Below are positions 26,271 through 34,822 of a stretch of DNA of 64,000 bases, piece after piece. Numbering within the stretch: the first letter of the stretch is position 1; the number at the start of each line of letters is the position of its first letter. This stretch comes from Kribbella aluminosa (GTDB taxonomy: Bacteria > Actinomycetota > Actinomycetes > Propionibacteriales > Kribbellaceae), in NCBI RefSeq assembly GCF_017876295.1, contig NZ_JAGINT010000001.1, forward strand, positions 4,360,898 through 4,424,897, given 5' to 3'. Under the pieces are notes generated by a model that saw only the letters and a program-made list of their open reading frames with translations, had not been told where the DNA came from and did not search any database. Position numbers and translations under genes: made by a program.

Positions 26271-27734
26271 ATGACCCGCCCAGCAGTGCCTGCCTTCGCG
26301 GCCCGGCCGGTAGCGGCCGTCGCAGTCCTGGTCGGCGTCGTACTCACCGCGCTGTCCGGCCGCTACGGCTACCACCGCGACGAGTTGTACTTCATGGTCG
26401 CCGGCCGGCACCTCGGCTGGGGGTACGTCGACCAGCCGCCGCTGACGCCGTTCATCGCGCGCGTGTCGACCACGATCTTCGGCGACACCGTGATGGGTCT
26501 GCGGGTGCTGTCGACGCTGAGCAGCGTCGCGACGATCGTCGTGGTCGCGCTGCTCGCCCGGGAGTTCGGCAGCGCGCGGCGCGGTCAGGTGCTCGCGGCC
26601 GTCTGCGCCGCGGTCTCCGGGTTCGTGCTCGGGGTCGGGCACATGGTGTCGACGGCGACGTACGACCTGCTGGCCTGGATGCTGATCGCGCTGTTCGCGG
26701 TGAAGCTGCTGCAAACGCGGGACGGCCGATGGTGGCTCGCCCTGGGGCTGACGGCCGGGATCGCGTTGGAGAACAAGTACCTTGTGGTGCTGCCGATCGG
26801 CGCACTGCTGGTGTCGTTGCTGATCGTCGGTCCGCGGAGCGTGCTGCGGTCCTGGTGGGTGCTCGCGGGCTTGGCTGTCGCAGGGCTGATCGCCTTGCCG
26901 AACGTGGTGTGGCAGTTCCAGCACGACTGGCCGCAGCTCAAGGTCGCGGGCGGGATCAGTGCCGACGACGGCACCGAGAACCGGATCATGTTCGTCCCGC
27001 TGCAGATCCTTCAGCTGTCGCCGTTCCTGGTCGCGGTCTGGGTCGCCGGGTTCCGCCGCATCTGGCGTTCGTTGCCTTGGGCCCGTGCTGTGGCGCTCGC
27101 CTACCCGGTGCTGTGCGTCGCCGTACTCGCCGTCGGCGGGAAGTCGTACTACGCGCTGCCGTTGCTGCTCGTACTCGTCGCGGCGGGGTGCGAGCCGACG
27201 CTGCGGTGGGTCGAACGGCGGCGACGTACGGCGGTCGTCACGTTGGTACTGACCGCATTGTCGTCGGCGTTATTCACGCTGCCGGTGCTGCCGGCGTCGG
27301 CGGCGGACCTCGTCATACCGGTGAACAAGGAGCAGGGCGAGCAGATCGGCTGGCCCTCGTTCACCGATGCGGTGGCTGCCGCGTGGCACCAGGTGCCGGC
27401 GGATCAGCGTTCCACCGCGACGATCGTGACCGGCAACTACGGGGAGGCCGGGGCGCTCGTTCGGTACGGTCCCGCCCGCGGGCTGCCGATGCCGTACTCC
27501 CCGCACATGAGCTTCTGGGAGTGGGCCCGGCCGCCGGACTCCAGCACCGGGCCGGTACTGCTCGTCGAAATCGAACGGACGCCGATCTTCGAGAAGTACT
27601 TCCGCGACTGCAACCAGGTCGGCACCGTACACAGCATCGTTTCGAACGACGAGGACGGCACCGCGCTGGTCCTGTGCGCGGCACCGGCCGAGCCGTGGTC
27701 CGCGCTCTGGCCGAAGATCCGCCAGTACTACTGA
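26271..27734 (+). CDS. GT39/ArnT-like membrane glycosyltransferase
   Basis: The 487-aa polytopic protein has the first-loop YGYHRDELYFMVAGRHLGWG with the acidic pair (DE) typical of GT-C enzymes such as ArnT and PMT, and about ten membrane helices before a C-terminal extracytoplasmic domain. It should transfer a sugar from a polyprenyl-phosphate donor to a cell-envelope acceptor. The acceptor is unknown. It is divergent from the GntR-type gene. Confidence 0.85.
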   Translation: MTRPAVPAFAARPVAAVAVLVGVVLTALSGRYGYHRDELYFMVAGRHLGWGYVDQPPLTPFIARVSTTIFGDTVMGLRVLSTLSSVATIVVVALLAREFGSARRGQVLAAVCAAVSGFVLGVGHMVSTATYDLLAWMLIALFAVKLLQTRDGRWWLALGLTAGIALENKYLVVLPIGALLVSLLIVGPRSVLRSWWVLAGLAVAGLIALPNVVWQFQHDWPQLKVAGGISADDGTENRIMFVPLQILQLSPFLVAVWVAGFRRIWRSLPWARAVALAYPVLCVAVLAVGGKSYYALPLLLVLVAAGCEPTLRWVERRRRTAVVTLVLTALSSALFTLPVLPASAADLVIPVNKEQGEQIGWPSFTDAVAAAWHQVPADQRSTATIVTGNYGEAGALVRYGPARGLPMPYSPHMSFWEWARPPDSSTGPVLLVEIERTPIFEKYFRDCNQVGTVHSIVSNDEDGTALVLCAAPAEPWSALWPKIRQYY

Positions 27735-27849
27735 GCGCCCACTGCGGCGCGGGCTTCCAGCTCGCTGGATCGTGGTCGTCAGGTGCGGGCCGATCACGTG
27801 CACGGGATCCTCGTCGTAAATCCGGTAGCCCTCAGCTGAACCCGACCGC

Positions 27850-27855
27850 TAACGT
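27850..27855 (+). promoter_or_regulatory. Leaderless -10 element of the GNAT gene
   Basis: TAACGT lies exactly 6 bases before the ATG at 27862, without a ribosome binding site. Confidence 0.45.
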
Positions 27856-27861
27856 CCCCGA

Positions 27862-28380
27862 ATGGAGCTCACCACCCCAAGGCTCACCCTCCGCTGGCCC
27901 GTCGAGTCCGACTTCCAGATGCTCTGCGAACTCTGGACCGACCCCCGAGTAGCCCGCTTCATGGACGACTACGGCCCCCGCGACATCCCGTCCGTCCGCG
28001 AATGGCTGGACCTCCACGCCGGCGGCACCAGCCGAAACGGCACCCACCTCCAGCTGATCCTCACCCACCACACCACCCCTGTCGGCTGGCTAGGCCTAGG
28101 CGAAAGCAACTCCCCCATCGCCGCCTGGAGCTTCGGCTACGCCATCCACCCCGCCCACCGCTCCCACGGCTACGCAACCGAAGCCCTGACCGCGGCCCTC
28201 ACCCACTGCCACACCCACCTGTCAGTCCCCACCCTGTGGGGCGAATGCCACCCACCCAACACCGCCTCAGCCCACGTAATGCTCACCGCCGGCCTGCAAG
28301 AACTCTCCCCCACCCCCACCAGCCGCCGCTTCCTCTACACCCCAACAACCCACCAGCCCCTCCCACAGCCCACGACCTAA
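27862..28380 (+). CDS. GNAT family N-acetyltransferase
   Basis: The 172-aa protein begins with the RimJ/RimL-type start LTTPRLTLRWPVESDF and carries the acetyl-CoA pyrophosphate loop as HRSHGYATEAL. It transfers acetyl from acetyl-CoA to an amine; the substrate is unknown. Codon use is very rich in CAC/ACC and the C-terminus is a Thr/Pro/Gln-rich tail, so the final ~15 residues may be recent sequence. Confidence 0.85.
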   Translation: MELTTPRLTLRWPVESDFQMLCELWTDPRVARFMDDYGPRDIPSVREWLDLHAGGTSRNGTHLQLILTHHTTPVGWLGLGESNSPIAAWSFGYAIHPAHRSHGYATEALTAALTHCHTHLSVPTLWGECHPPNTASAHVMLTAGLQELSPTPTSRRFLYTPTTHQPLPQPTT

Positions 28381-28784
28381 CCCCACCACCTCATCCCCTA
28401 CACCCCACCCACGGGGCAGGCCCCACGCCGCAACCCCCAACTCCGCCACAGCTACCGGACCGCCACGCCATCACAATCCACGCAACCGGCCCTACCTCAC
28501 GCCTACCGCACCCCATCCCACGCAAATTGTGATGGCCTGGCGATCCGCCCCAACCAGCCCACCCCACCCGAGCCACCCGCCCACCGCGGGAGCCGAGCGA
28601 AGCGAGGTCACCCGCAGAACGTCCACCCGTGCAGTAGGCAACTACCGGCCCAACACAAGGTGATCCACCCGCCCGACCCCGACGTACACGGGTACGCAAA
28701 CCACACACCCGACCTAGTACGTGCATGAGCGAGGTCGCGGCGGGGCACTACGACGACCCGGCCGGTGAGCCAACCGCCGGGGCC
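28381..28784. other. C-rich non-coding stretch with an inverted repeat
   Basis: No convincing gene is seen here. GCCATCACAAT (28467-28477) and ATTGTGATGGC (28526-28536) form a perfect 11-bp inverted repeat with a 48-base spacer, possibly the GNAT gene terminator. Degenerate pieces of the 31-bp tRNA-associated repeat appear near 28740-28784. Open frames in this region are composition artefacts. Confidence 0.55.
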
Positions 28785-28961
28785 GACCCAAGCAGGTGAA
28801 CCAACAGCGCAACCCGACCCAAGCCGCCGAGCGAAGCGAAGGCGTAGGGGGTGCGGGTGGCGGAGCCCCCGCAACGCGGCAAGCGAAGCGCAGCCGCACA
28901 AATAACGAAGGCGACGAGGTCAGCGCACGCAGTGCGCGACACACGTCGCCCATCGCCTTCG

Positions 28962-29033
28962 TGGACGATACTGGGATCGAACCAGTGACCTCTTCCGTGT
29001 CAGGGAAGCGCGCTACCGCTGCGCCAATCGTCC
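28962..29033 (-). tRNA. tRNA-Val (GAC), left copy
   Basis: The 72-nt gene has a complete cloverleaf: acceptor GGACGAT/ATCGTCC, TTCGATC T-loop, anticodon loop CTGACAC with anticodon GAC, discriminator A. CCA is not encoded. Confidence 0.95.
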
Positions 29034-29068
29034 AAAACCGGAACCATCAGAATACCCTGAGGTTCTCG

Positions 29069-29139
29069 AGGTGGAGACGGGATTCGAACCCGTGTACACG
29101 GCTTTGCAGGCCGTTGCCTCGCCTCTCGGCCACTCCACC
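29069..29139 (-). tRNA. tRNA-Cys (GCA), left copy
   Basis: The 71-nt gene has acceptor GGTGGAG/CTCCACC, anticodon loop CTGCAAA with anticodon GCA, T-loop TTCGAAT, and the U73 discriminator expected of tRNA-Cys. Confidence 0.95.
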
Positions 29140-29161
29140 ACTGAGAGCCGAACCCTCTCCG

Positions 29162-29234
29162 AGCGGACGACCGGGTTCGAACCGGCGACCTCAACCTTGG
29201 CAAGGTTGCGCTCTACCAACTGAGCTACGTCCGC
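29162..29234 (-). tRNA. tRNA-Gly (GCC), left copy
   Basis: The 73-nt gene has acceptor GCGGACG/CGTCCGC, D-loop AGCTCAGTTGGTAGAGC, anticodon loop TTGCCAA with anticodon GCC, and T-loop TTCGAAC. It is the promoter-proximal gene of the cluster. Confidence 0.95.
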
Positions 29235-29272
29235 AGTGCGACCGGGCTTTTCCGTCCCTCGGCGCGAAAAGA

Positions 29273-29300
29273 ACATTAGCCCATCTCCGCCCGAGTTCAA
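29273..29300 (-). promoter_or_regulatory. Promoter of the left tRNA cluster
   Basis: On the minus strand TTGAAC and TAATGT are separated by 16 bases, and the -10 ends about 38 bases before tRNA-Gly. The right cluster has a different upstream sequence. Confidence 0.55.
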
Positions 29301-29408
29301 AAACGGGGGCCTCCGCCGTCGACGTACGGTCATCAACTGCTCACCTTCGAAGGGCCGCGCTGCGCCGGATCAACTGCGCACTAAGGTGTTCCGCGGAAGG
29401 AGCACCAC

Positions 29409-30227
29409 ATGCGTATCTGGCTCAACGGCGCCCTGCTGGACGACGCGGCGACGGTCTCGCCGCTGGATCACGGGCTGACCACCGGTGACGGCGTCTTCGA
29501 GACGATCAAGATCGAGGACGGCAAGCCGTTCGCGGTACGCCGGCACCTGGACCGCCTGGTCCGCTCGGCGGTCGGGCTCGGTCTGCCGACGCCGGACGTG
29601 ACCGCGATCGAGGGCGGCATCGACGCGGTGATCGCGGCCGACCCCGGCATCCCGTTCGGCCGGCTGCGGATCACGTACACCGGCGGCGTCTCCCCGCTCT
29701 CGTCCGACCGCGGCACCTCCGGCCCGACGATCCTGGTCGCGACGCAGGCGATCAAGCGCCCCGCCGCGACCTCCGCGATCGTCACGGTCCCCTGGGTCCG
29801 CAACGAGCGCAGCGCGGTCGCCGGCCTGAAGACCACGTCGTACGCCGAGAACGTCCGCGCGCTCGCCTACGCGAAGGAGCGCGGCGGCAGCGAGGCGATC
29901 TTCGCGAACACGATCGACGACCTGTGTGAGGGCACCGGGTCGAACATCTTCTGCGTGTACGACGGTGAACTGGTCACGCCGACGCTCGCGTCGGGCGCAC
30001 TCGCCGGGGTGACCCGGGCGCTGGTGCTCGAGTGGTTCGGCGGCGTCGAGTGCGACGTACCGCTGGCGAAGCTGTCCGAGGCCGAGGAGATCTTCCTCAC
30101 ATCGACAACGCGTGACGTCCAGGCGATCCAGCGTGTCGACGACCGCGAACTGCCCGCGCCCGGCGTGATCACGGCGCAGGTCGCGAAGATCTTCGCCGAG
30201 CGTTCGGCGCAGGACCTCAATCCCTGA
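29409..30227 (+). CDS. Class IV aminotransferase, probably aminodeoxychorismate lyase
   Basis: The 272-aa fold-type IV PLP enzyme has the active-site Lys in GLKTTSYAENVRAL, and EGTGSNIFCV and LASGALAGVTR as phosphate-binding blocks. The short length and SPLDHGLTTGDGVFETIK start fit PabC-type 4-amino-4-deoxychorismate lyases of folate synthesis better than branched-chain transaminases; D-amino-acid transaminase is an alternative. GGAAGGAG precedes the ATG. It is divergent from the tRNA cluster. Confidence 0.85.
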   Translation: MRIWLNGALLDDAATVSPLDHGLTTGDGVFETIKIEDGKPFAVRRHLDRLVRSAVGLGLPTPDVTAIEGGIDAVIAADPGIPFGRLRITYTGGVSPLSSDRGTSGPTILVATQAIKRPAATSAIVTVPWVRNERSAVAGLKTTSYAENVRALAYAKERGGSEAIFANTIDDLCEGTGSNIFCVYDGELVTPTLASGALAGVTRALVLEWFGGVECDVPLAKLSEAEEIFLTSTTRDVQAIQRVDDRELPAPGVITAQVAKIFAERSAQDLNP

Positions 30228-30244
30228 CGGTCGCGGACCTCAGG

Positions 30245-30324
30245 CACTGACCAACCCGCCGGAGAACAGCCAGTACGGCGCCGGTCAGGCGGCGGCCTGT
30301 CGCTGACGGCGAGGTTGGTCAGTG
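30245..30324. terminator. Widely spaced inverted repeat between converging genes
   Basis: CACTGACCAAC (30245-30255) and GTTGGTCAGTG (30314-30324) are perfectly complementary. They flank the gap between the aminotransferase gene and the converging CGNR gene and could form a long-range terminator or mark an old insertion. Confidence 0.4.
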
Positions 30325-30342
30325 GTGCAGGTCCGCGTCCGG

Positions 30343-30909
30343 CTACTCCCCCGATGCCTTGCGGCGTTCGCGGTACGCCGCAACGTGCAGGCGGTTGCCG
30401 CACGTCCGCGCATCGCAGTACCGCTTCGAACGGTTCCGGGAGAGGTCGATCAGGGCGTCGTCGCAGTCCGGCGCCTCACAGCGGCGGAGGCGTTCACGTT
30501 CGCCGGCCGAGATCACCTGAGCAAGCGCGATCCCGCACTCCACCGTGATCCGGCAGGCCAGCGACGCACCCGCCCGGGAATAGTGGATGTGCCACGGGTG
30601 CCCGTCGTGGTTCGTGAGCCGCGGAGTCGACGTACCGCGGGCGATGATCGCGTTGATCATCGTCGCCGCCGACGCGTCGGCATCGGTCGTGAACACCGGC
30701 GCGAACAGCGGCCGCAGATCGCGGACCTCGGCCAGGTCCTTCTCCGACAACGAGTCGACCGCGCTGAACTCCCGTTCCTGGACGAACTTCTCCAACTCCT
30801 CAAGAGTCTCCAGCGAATCGACCTGGCTGTTCGGTCCGGGCAGGGTGTTGACGAGCCGGACCAGCGTCCCGAGCGCCTGCTCGGTGTCGTGCGAGAAAGT
30901 CACAATCAC
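30343..30909 (-). CDS. CGNR zinc-finger (ABATE) regulator
   Basis: The 188-aa protein has an N-terminal ABATE stress-type domain and a C-terminal CGNR zinc finger: CEAPDCDDALID, then RYCDARTCGNRLHVAAYR, with four Cys ligands. Such proteins are presumed transcription regulators in actinobacteria. No partner gene is evident. Confidence 0.88.
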   Translation of the reverse strand: MIVTFSHDTEQALGTLVRLVNTLPGPNSQVDSLETLEELEKFVQEREFSAVDSLSEKDLAEVRDLRPLFAPVFTTDADASAATMINAIIARGTSTPRLTNHDGHPWHIHYSRAGASLACRITVECGIALAQVISAGERERLRRCEAPDCDDALIDLSRNRSKRYCDARTCGNRLHVAAYRERRKASGE

Positions 30910-31031
30910 GTCTCCAACGCGACGGGATCTCCGTCCTGACCCAAGAGTAGCCCGGCCCGATTAGATCAGGCGCCTCATCATGCGCTAAGGTTTCACCCGC
31001 AACACCACATCAGAAACACCAGCACCACGCT

Positions 31032-31103
31032 GGGCGATTGGCGCAGTGGTAGCGCGCTTCGTTCACACCGAAGAGGTCACTGGTTCGAACCCAGTATCGC
31101 CCA
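31032..31103 (+). tRNA. tRNA-Val (CAC)
   Basis: The 72-nt gene has acceptor GGGCGAT/ATCGCCC, anticodon loop TTCACAC with anticodon CAC, T-loop TTCGAAC and discriminator A. It differs from the GAC isoacceptor mainly in the anticodon arm and acceptor ends, and is followed by the same downstream repeat. Confidence 0.95.
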
Positions 31104-31115
31104 CGACAGTCGACA

Positions 31116-31245
31116 GGCGACGTGTGTCGCGCACTGCGTGCGCTGACCTCGTCGCCTTCGTTATTTGTGCGGCTGCGCTTCGCTTGCCGCGTTGCGGGGG
31201 CTCCGCCACCCGCACCCCCTGCGCCTTCGCTTCGCTCGGCGGCTG
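31116..31245 (+). repeat. Third copy of the tRNA-Val downstream repeat
   Basis: This block is almost identical to the sequence following both tRNA-Val(GAC) genes. It has internal inverted repeats (GGCGAC/GTCGCC and GCGCAC/GTGCGC) and so probably includes a tRNA terminator. Apparent proteins read from it in databases-like frames (rich in GAGGAGGGAP) are artefacts of the repeat. Confidence 0.8.
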
Positions 31246-31478
31246 GGTCGGGTCGCGCTGTCGGTGCACCTGCTCGGGTCGGGTCGCGCTGTTGGCTCAC
31301 CTGCTTGGGTCGGGTCGCGCTGTTTGCGCACCGGCGGGGGGCGGGTTGAACTGTTTGCTCACCTGCGTGGGCCGGGTTGCACCGTCTGCTCACCCGCGGA
31401 GGGCGGGTTGAACTGTCTGCTCACCTGTGTGGGGGCGGGTTGCGCTGTTGGCTTAGCCGCGTGTGTCAGGTCCGGCGG
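31246..31478 (+). repeat. About seven tandem ~31-bp degenerate repeats
   Basis: Units of the form GGGTCGGGTTGCGCTGTTGG followed by CTCACCTGCTT recur about every 31 bases with substitutions. One to two units follow the other two tRNA-Val copies. There are no unique spacers, so this is a minisatellite, not a CRISPR array. No gene is seen up to the PadR operator. Confidence 0.75.
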
Positions 31479-31590
31479 TTAGCTCGCCGCCCGTGGGGTT
31501 CGCGGTGGTTCAGCAGGGGACGCCCCATCGAGGGCGCCGGTGTGCCTTCCGGATCGCGCTTCGGGTTTGGCGACCTTGAGGTTGGATGAC

Positions 31591-31619
31591 ATAACGGTTA
31601 GGGTCTGCATAACCGTTAT
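31591..31619 (+). promoter_or_regulatory. Operator of the PadR-ABC operon
   Basis: ATAACGGTTA and TAACCGTTAT form a perfect 10-bp inverted repeat with a 9-base spacer, ending 2 bases before GGAGG. Binding here would block the promoter or start site of the PadR gene, as in PadR autorepression. Confidence 0.65.
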
Positions 31620-31631
31620 GTGGAGGTTGCG

Positions 31632-32165
31632 GTGCGGCAGGAAGTGTTGTTGGCGTTGCTGGCCAAAGAGCCGTCGCAGGGGTATCAGTTGCGGGCTCGG
31701 CTGAACGACGCGTTGGGTTCGTTCGGTGCGGAGCTGAATGACGGGCAGATCTATGTGCCGTTGGGCCGGTTGCAGAGGGCCGGCCTGGTCACGGCTGACG
31801 GGTCGCGATCGCGGGAGCGCGCAGACCGCAAGGTGTACTCGTTGACCGCGGCAGGACAAAGCCGGGTTGGTGAGTGGCTGAGCGAGGTGAGCTGGCCGAA
31901 GCCTGACGTGGCTGAGTTCCATCTGAAGCTGATCGCCGCCGCGACCGCCGGCTTGGCTGACCCGGTGGCGATCATCGATGCCCAGCGGCGTGAGTTGTTG
32001 CGCCTGTTGCGGGAGGCGCAGGACGCGGCGATGGCCGAGGTGGAGGGCTCGTCGGCGTCGCTGCTCCTGGAGGGGATCGCGCTGCGGCTTCAGGCGGACG
32101 TGCGCTGGCTGGAGGCCTGCGAGGGCGCTTGGTCCAAACCACGGAACAAGGGGAGTACGTCGTGA
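31632..32165 (+). CDS. PadR family transcriptional regulator
   Basis: The protein of about 177 aa has the PadR winged helix (VLLALLAKEPSQGYQLRARL; LNDGQIYVPLGRLQRAGLV) and a helical C-terminal dimerisation region. I use the GTG at 31632 because GGAGG lies 5 bases upstream; a GTG at 31620 overlaps the operator. It leads an operon with an ABC ATPase and permease (GTGA overlap), and probably represses this exporter until an inducing compound binds. Confidence 0.88.
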   Translation: MRQEVLLALLAKEPSQGYQLRARLNDALGSFGAELNDGQIYVPLGRLQRAGLVTADGSRSRERADRKVYSLTAAGQSRVGEWLSEVSWPKPDVAEFHLKLIAAATAGLADPVAIIDAQRRELLRLLREAQDAAMAEVEGSSASLLLEGIALRLQADVRWLEACEGAWSKPRNKGSTS

Positions 32166-32935
32166 CCGTCGCCGTTGACCACCCACCTGTCGTCGCCCGC
32201 GGATTGAGCAAGATCTACGGGCGTGAAGGTGGGTTGGTGCGCGCCGTCGACGCGGTCGATCTCGAGGTTGCCGAGGCCGAGACAGTGGCGGTGATGGGCC
32301 CCAGCGGATGCGGAAAGTCCACCTTGCTGCAGATGCTGGGTGGGCTGGACCGCCCCAGTTCGGGGGAGGTCTGGCTCGCTGGCCGTCGCATCGACGACAC
32401 GAGCGAGCGGGAGTTGGCGCGCCTGCGGCGCGGCGTCGTGGGGTTCGTGTTCCAGGCGTTCCAGCTGATGGATGAGCTCACCGCCCAGGAGAACGTCGAG
32501 TTGCCGGCGCTGCTGGCCGGACGCACTCCGCGCCTGGCCCGCCGGCGGGCTGCCGAGTTGCTCGACAGCGTCGGGTTGGCCGACCGGGCGGCCCATCTGC
32601 CCTCGGCGCTGTCGGGCGGTCAGCGCCAGCGGGTCGCGATCGCCCGGGCGTTGGTGAACGACCCGCTGGTGGTGCTGGCCGATGAGCCCACCGGCAATCT
32701 CGACAGCGCGGCCACCCTCGACGTACTCAAGCTGTTCAGGCAGCTACGCGCGAGCGGACAGACATTGGTGATCGTCACCCATGACGAGCGAGTGGCGGCC
32801 ACCGCGGACCGGCTGATCTCCATGCGTGACGGCGCGTTCGTGGACCAGACACACCTGACCGGCGGCACCACCGGTCGGCTGGCCGGACTGGCTGGACTGG
32901 ACTGGCTGGCTGGTCTGGACGGGCTGGACGGCTGA
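32162..32935 (+). CDS. ABC transporter ATPase, MacB/LolD type
   Basis: The 257-aa protein has Walker A GPSGCGKS, Q-loop FQAFQL, signature LSGGQRQRVAIARAL, Walker B VVLADEPTGNLD and an H-loop VTHDE. It pairs with the following FtsX-like permease. The GTG start overlaps the PadR stop, with GGGGAG upstream. The C-terminus ends in a short Gly-Leu repeat (AGLAGLDWLAGLDGLDG) from a small tandem duplication. Confidence 0.93.
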   Translation: MTVAVDHPPVVARGLSKIYGREGGLVRAVDAVDLEVAEAETVAVMGPSGCGKSTLLQMLGGLDRPSSGEVWLAGRRIDDTSERELARLRRGVVGFVFQAFQLMDELTAQENVELPALLAGRTPRLARRRAAELLDSVGLADRAAHLPSALSGGQRQRVAIARALVNDPLVVLADEPTGNLDSAATLDVLKLFRQLRASGQTLVIVTHDERVAATADRLISMRDGAFVDQTHLTGGTTGRLAGLAGLDWLAGLDGLDG

Positions 32936-32940
32936 TCGGA

Positions 32941-34785
32941 ATGGGGAGAGCCTTTCTGTTCGGCCGTCTGGCCGCCAAGGACCTGCGCCGGCACCTGTCC
33001 GAGGCGGTACTGCTGTTCTTGGTCATCGCCGCCGCCGCGGCCACGCTGACGATGGGGCTCGTCCTGCACGGCGAAACCAGCAATCCGTACGACACGACCC
33101 AGGCCGCAACCAACGGCCCCGACGCGGTCGCCAACCTCTCCCCCACACTCTCGGACAGCGGCTCTGTCCGTGCGAATGCGAACCCGGCGGATCTCGCAGC
33201 GCTCGAAAGTGCACCAGGGGTCGTCGGGCACAGCGGGCCCTACCCGACGACCTTCGCGTTGCTCGACGCGCGCGGCATGAGGACGAGCGCCATGGTGGAA
33301 GGCCGCGACCTCGCGCCTGCGACGCTCGCGCAGCCCGCGCTCACCGCCGGCAGTTGGATCCGCGACGGTGGGGTGGTGATCGAGCGTAGTTTCGCCGACG
33401 CGCTGGGCGTACAGGTCGGGGACGCCATCAGTTTGCGCGGCCGGCCTTACCGGGTTGCGGGGATCGCGGTCGATGCCGCGACGGCGCCTTATCCGCACGT
33501 GTGCGCCGGGGGCTGGTGCGACGTGATCTATCGCCCGTCCGTCGCGAAAGATCAGATCTCGCAGTACCAGCCCGGCGTCATCTGGCTGCCGCGCTCCGAC
33601 GCAGTCGATCTCGCCGCACCTGACATCGGACTCTCGTACCTGCTGAACCTGAAGCTGACCGACCCTGCTCAGGCTCCGGCGTTCGCCGCCTCGCGTACCC
33701 ACACCTCGTCGCCGGGATCACCCGTGGTGATCAAATCCCGCCAGGAAATCTCCACCGATGCCGCCAAGTTGGTGCGTGGCCCTCACACGGTCCTGCTCGT
33801 CGGTAGTGGGCTGTTGATTCTGCTCGCCCTGGCCAGTGTCACCGTTCTCGTCGGCGGCCGCCTGGCCGAACAGACCCGGCGGGTCGGGCTACTCAAAGCG
33901 GTCGGCGCCACCCCAGGGACTGTGGCGATCCTGCTGCTCGTCGAACATCTCGCCGTGACCCTCGTCGCGGCGGCTGCGGGCCTGGCGATCGGCTGGGACC
34001 TCGCGCCCCTGCTCACCAGCCCCGGAGCCGGGCTGCTCGGCGCGCCCGGCACCCCACCGATCACCGTGTCGACCGTCGCTGCCGTTGTCGGTGTCGCGCT
34101 GGCGGTTGCCGCGCTGGCGACGGTTACGCCTGCGCTGCAGGCAGCGCGGACCAGCACCGTGAACGCCCTCGCCGACACTGCCCGCCCACCAAGGCGAAGC
34201 ACAGTGGTCAACGCCCTCTCGACCCATCTGCCCGTACCACTGCTCTTAGGCGTACGACTCGCCGCCCGGCGACCCCGCCGCCTCGCCCTGAGCACGCTGA
34301 GCGTGACCGTCACCGAGGCCGGCATCATCGCGATCGTCATGGAACACGCCCGCCTCGGCGGAACCTCCGGGCTGGTCAACCCGCAGAACCAGCGGATGAC
34401 CCAAGTCATGCTCGTCATCACCGTCATGCTGATCGCGCTGGCCGCCGTCAATGCCGTCCTCATCACGTGGGCCACCGTTTTCGACGCCCGGCGCGCGTCG
34501 GCCCTCGCCAGGGCGCTCGGCGCTACCCCTCAGCAGGTCACCGCTGCGCTCATCGCGGCCCAGCTTGTCGCGGTCCTGCCCGGCTCCGTGCTCGGTGTCC
34601 CACTCGGTATGGGACTGCTCAAGGTGGTAACCACGTCCGGGGATGCCTACAAGCTCGTGCCCAGCTGGTGGTTCCTTCTCGTCGTCCTCGGAACGTGGCT
34701 GGTGACAAGCGCCCTCATTGCCATCCCCGCTCGGTTCGGCGGCCGGCTCCCCACAGCGCGAATCCTCCGAGCCGAGCTCAGCTGA
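32941..34785 (+). CDS. FtsX-like ABC permease
   Basis: The 614-aa protein has an N-terminal membrane helix (AVLLFLVIAAAAATLTMGLVL), a large extracytoplasmic MacB-like domain (about 45-275), then two FtsX-type sets of helices (LLVGSGLLILLALASVTVLV to ~405; MTQVMLVITVMLIALAAVNAVL to the end). It starts 5 bases after the ATPase stop. Such systems export peptides, antibiotics or lipids, or work as mechanotransmitters. The cargo is unknown. Confidence 0.9.
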   Translation: MGRAFLFGRLAAKDLRRHLSEAVLLFLVIAAAAATLTMGLVLHGETSNPYDTTQAATNGPDAVANLSPTLSDSGSVRANANPADLAALESAPGVVGHSGPYPTTFALLDARGMRTSAMVEGRDLAPATLAQPALTAGSWIRDGGVVIERSFADALGVQVGDAISLRGRPYRVAGIAVDAATAPYPHVCAGGWCDVIYRPSVAKDQISQYQPGVIWLPRSDAVDLAAPDIGLSYLLNLKLTDPAQAPAFAASRTHTSSPGSPVVIKSRQEISTDAAKLVRGPHTVLLVGSGLLILLALASVTVLVGGRLAEQTRRVGLLKAVGATPGTVAILLLVEHLAVTLVAAAAGLAIGWDLAPLLTSPGAGLLGAPGTPPITVSTVAAVVGVALAVAALATVTPALQAARTSTVNALADTARPPRRSTVVNALSTHLPVPLLLGVRLAARRPRRLALSTLSVTVTEAGIIAIVMEHARLGGTSGLVNPQNQRMTQVMLVITVMLIALAAVNAVLITWATVFDARRASALARALGATPQQVTAALIAAQLVAVLPGSVLGVPLGMGLLKVVTTSGDAYKLVPSWWFLLVVLGTWLVTSALIAIPARFGGRLPTARILRAELS

Positions 34786-34822
34786 CTGACGAGGCTTGGT
34801 CCCGCACAGGAGTTCACCTGGT

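Larger units (their letters stand above)
28785..29234 (-). repeat. Left arm of a 450-bp inverted duplication with three tRNA genes
   Basis: The minus strand of this block matches the plus strand of 39216-39665 with constant offset (positions sum to 68450) and only a few mismatches. It spans tRNA-Gly, tRNA-Cys, tRNA-Val and about 177 bases after them. Similarity starts exactly at the tRNA-Gly 5' end; upstream sequences differ. CGAAGGCGA and TCGCCTTCG after tRNA-Val can form the terminator stem of the cluster. Confidence 0.9.

Noticed and set aside
28796..29488. 230-codon open frame across the left tRNA cluster, and its counterpart at 39106-39654
   Set aside because: They read antisense through three tRNA genes and the GC-rich repeat; the protein-like GAGGAGGGAP stretch is a repeat artefact.
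31246..31478. Possible CRISPR array
   Set aside because: Units are contiguous and degenerate with no unique spacers, and no cas genes are near.
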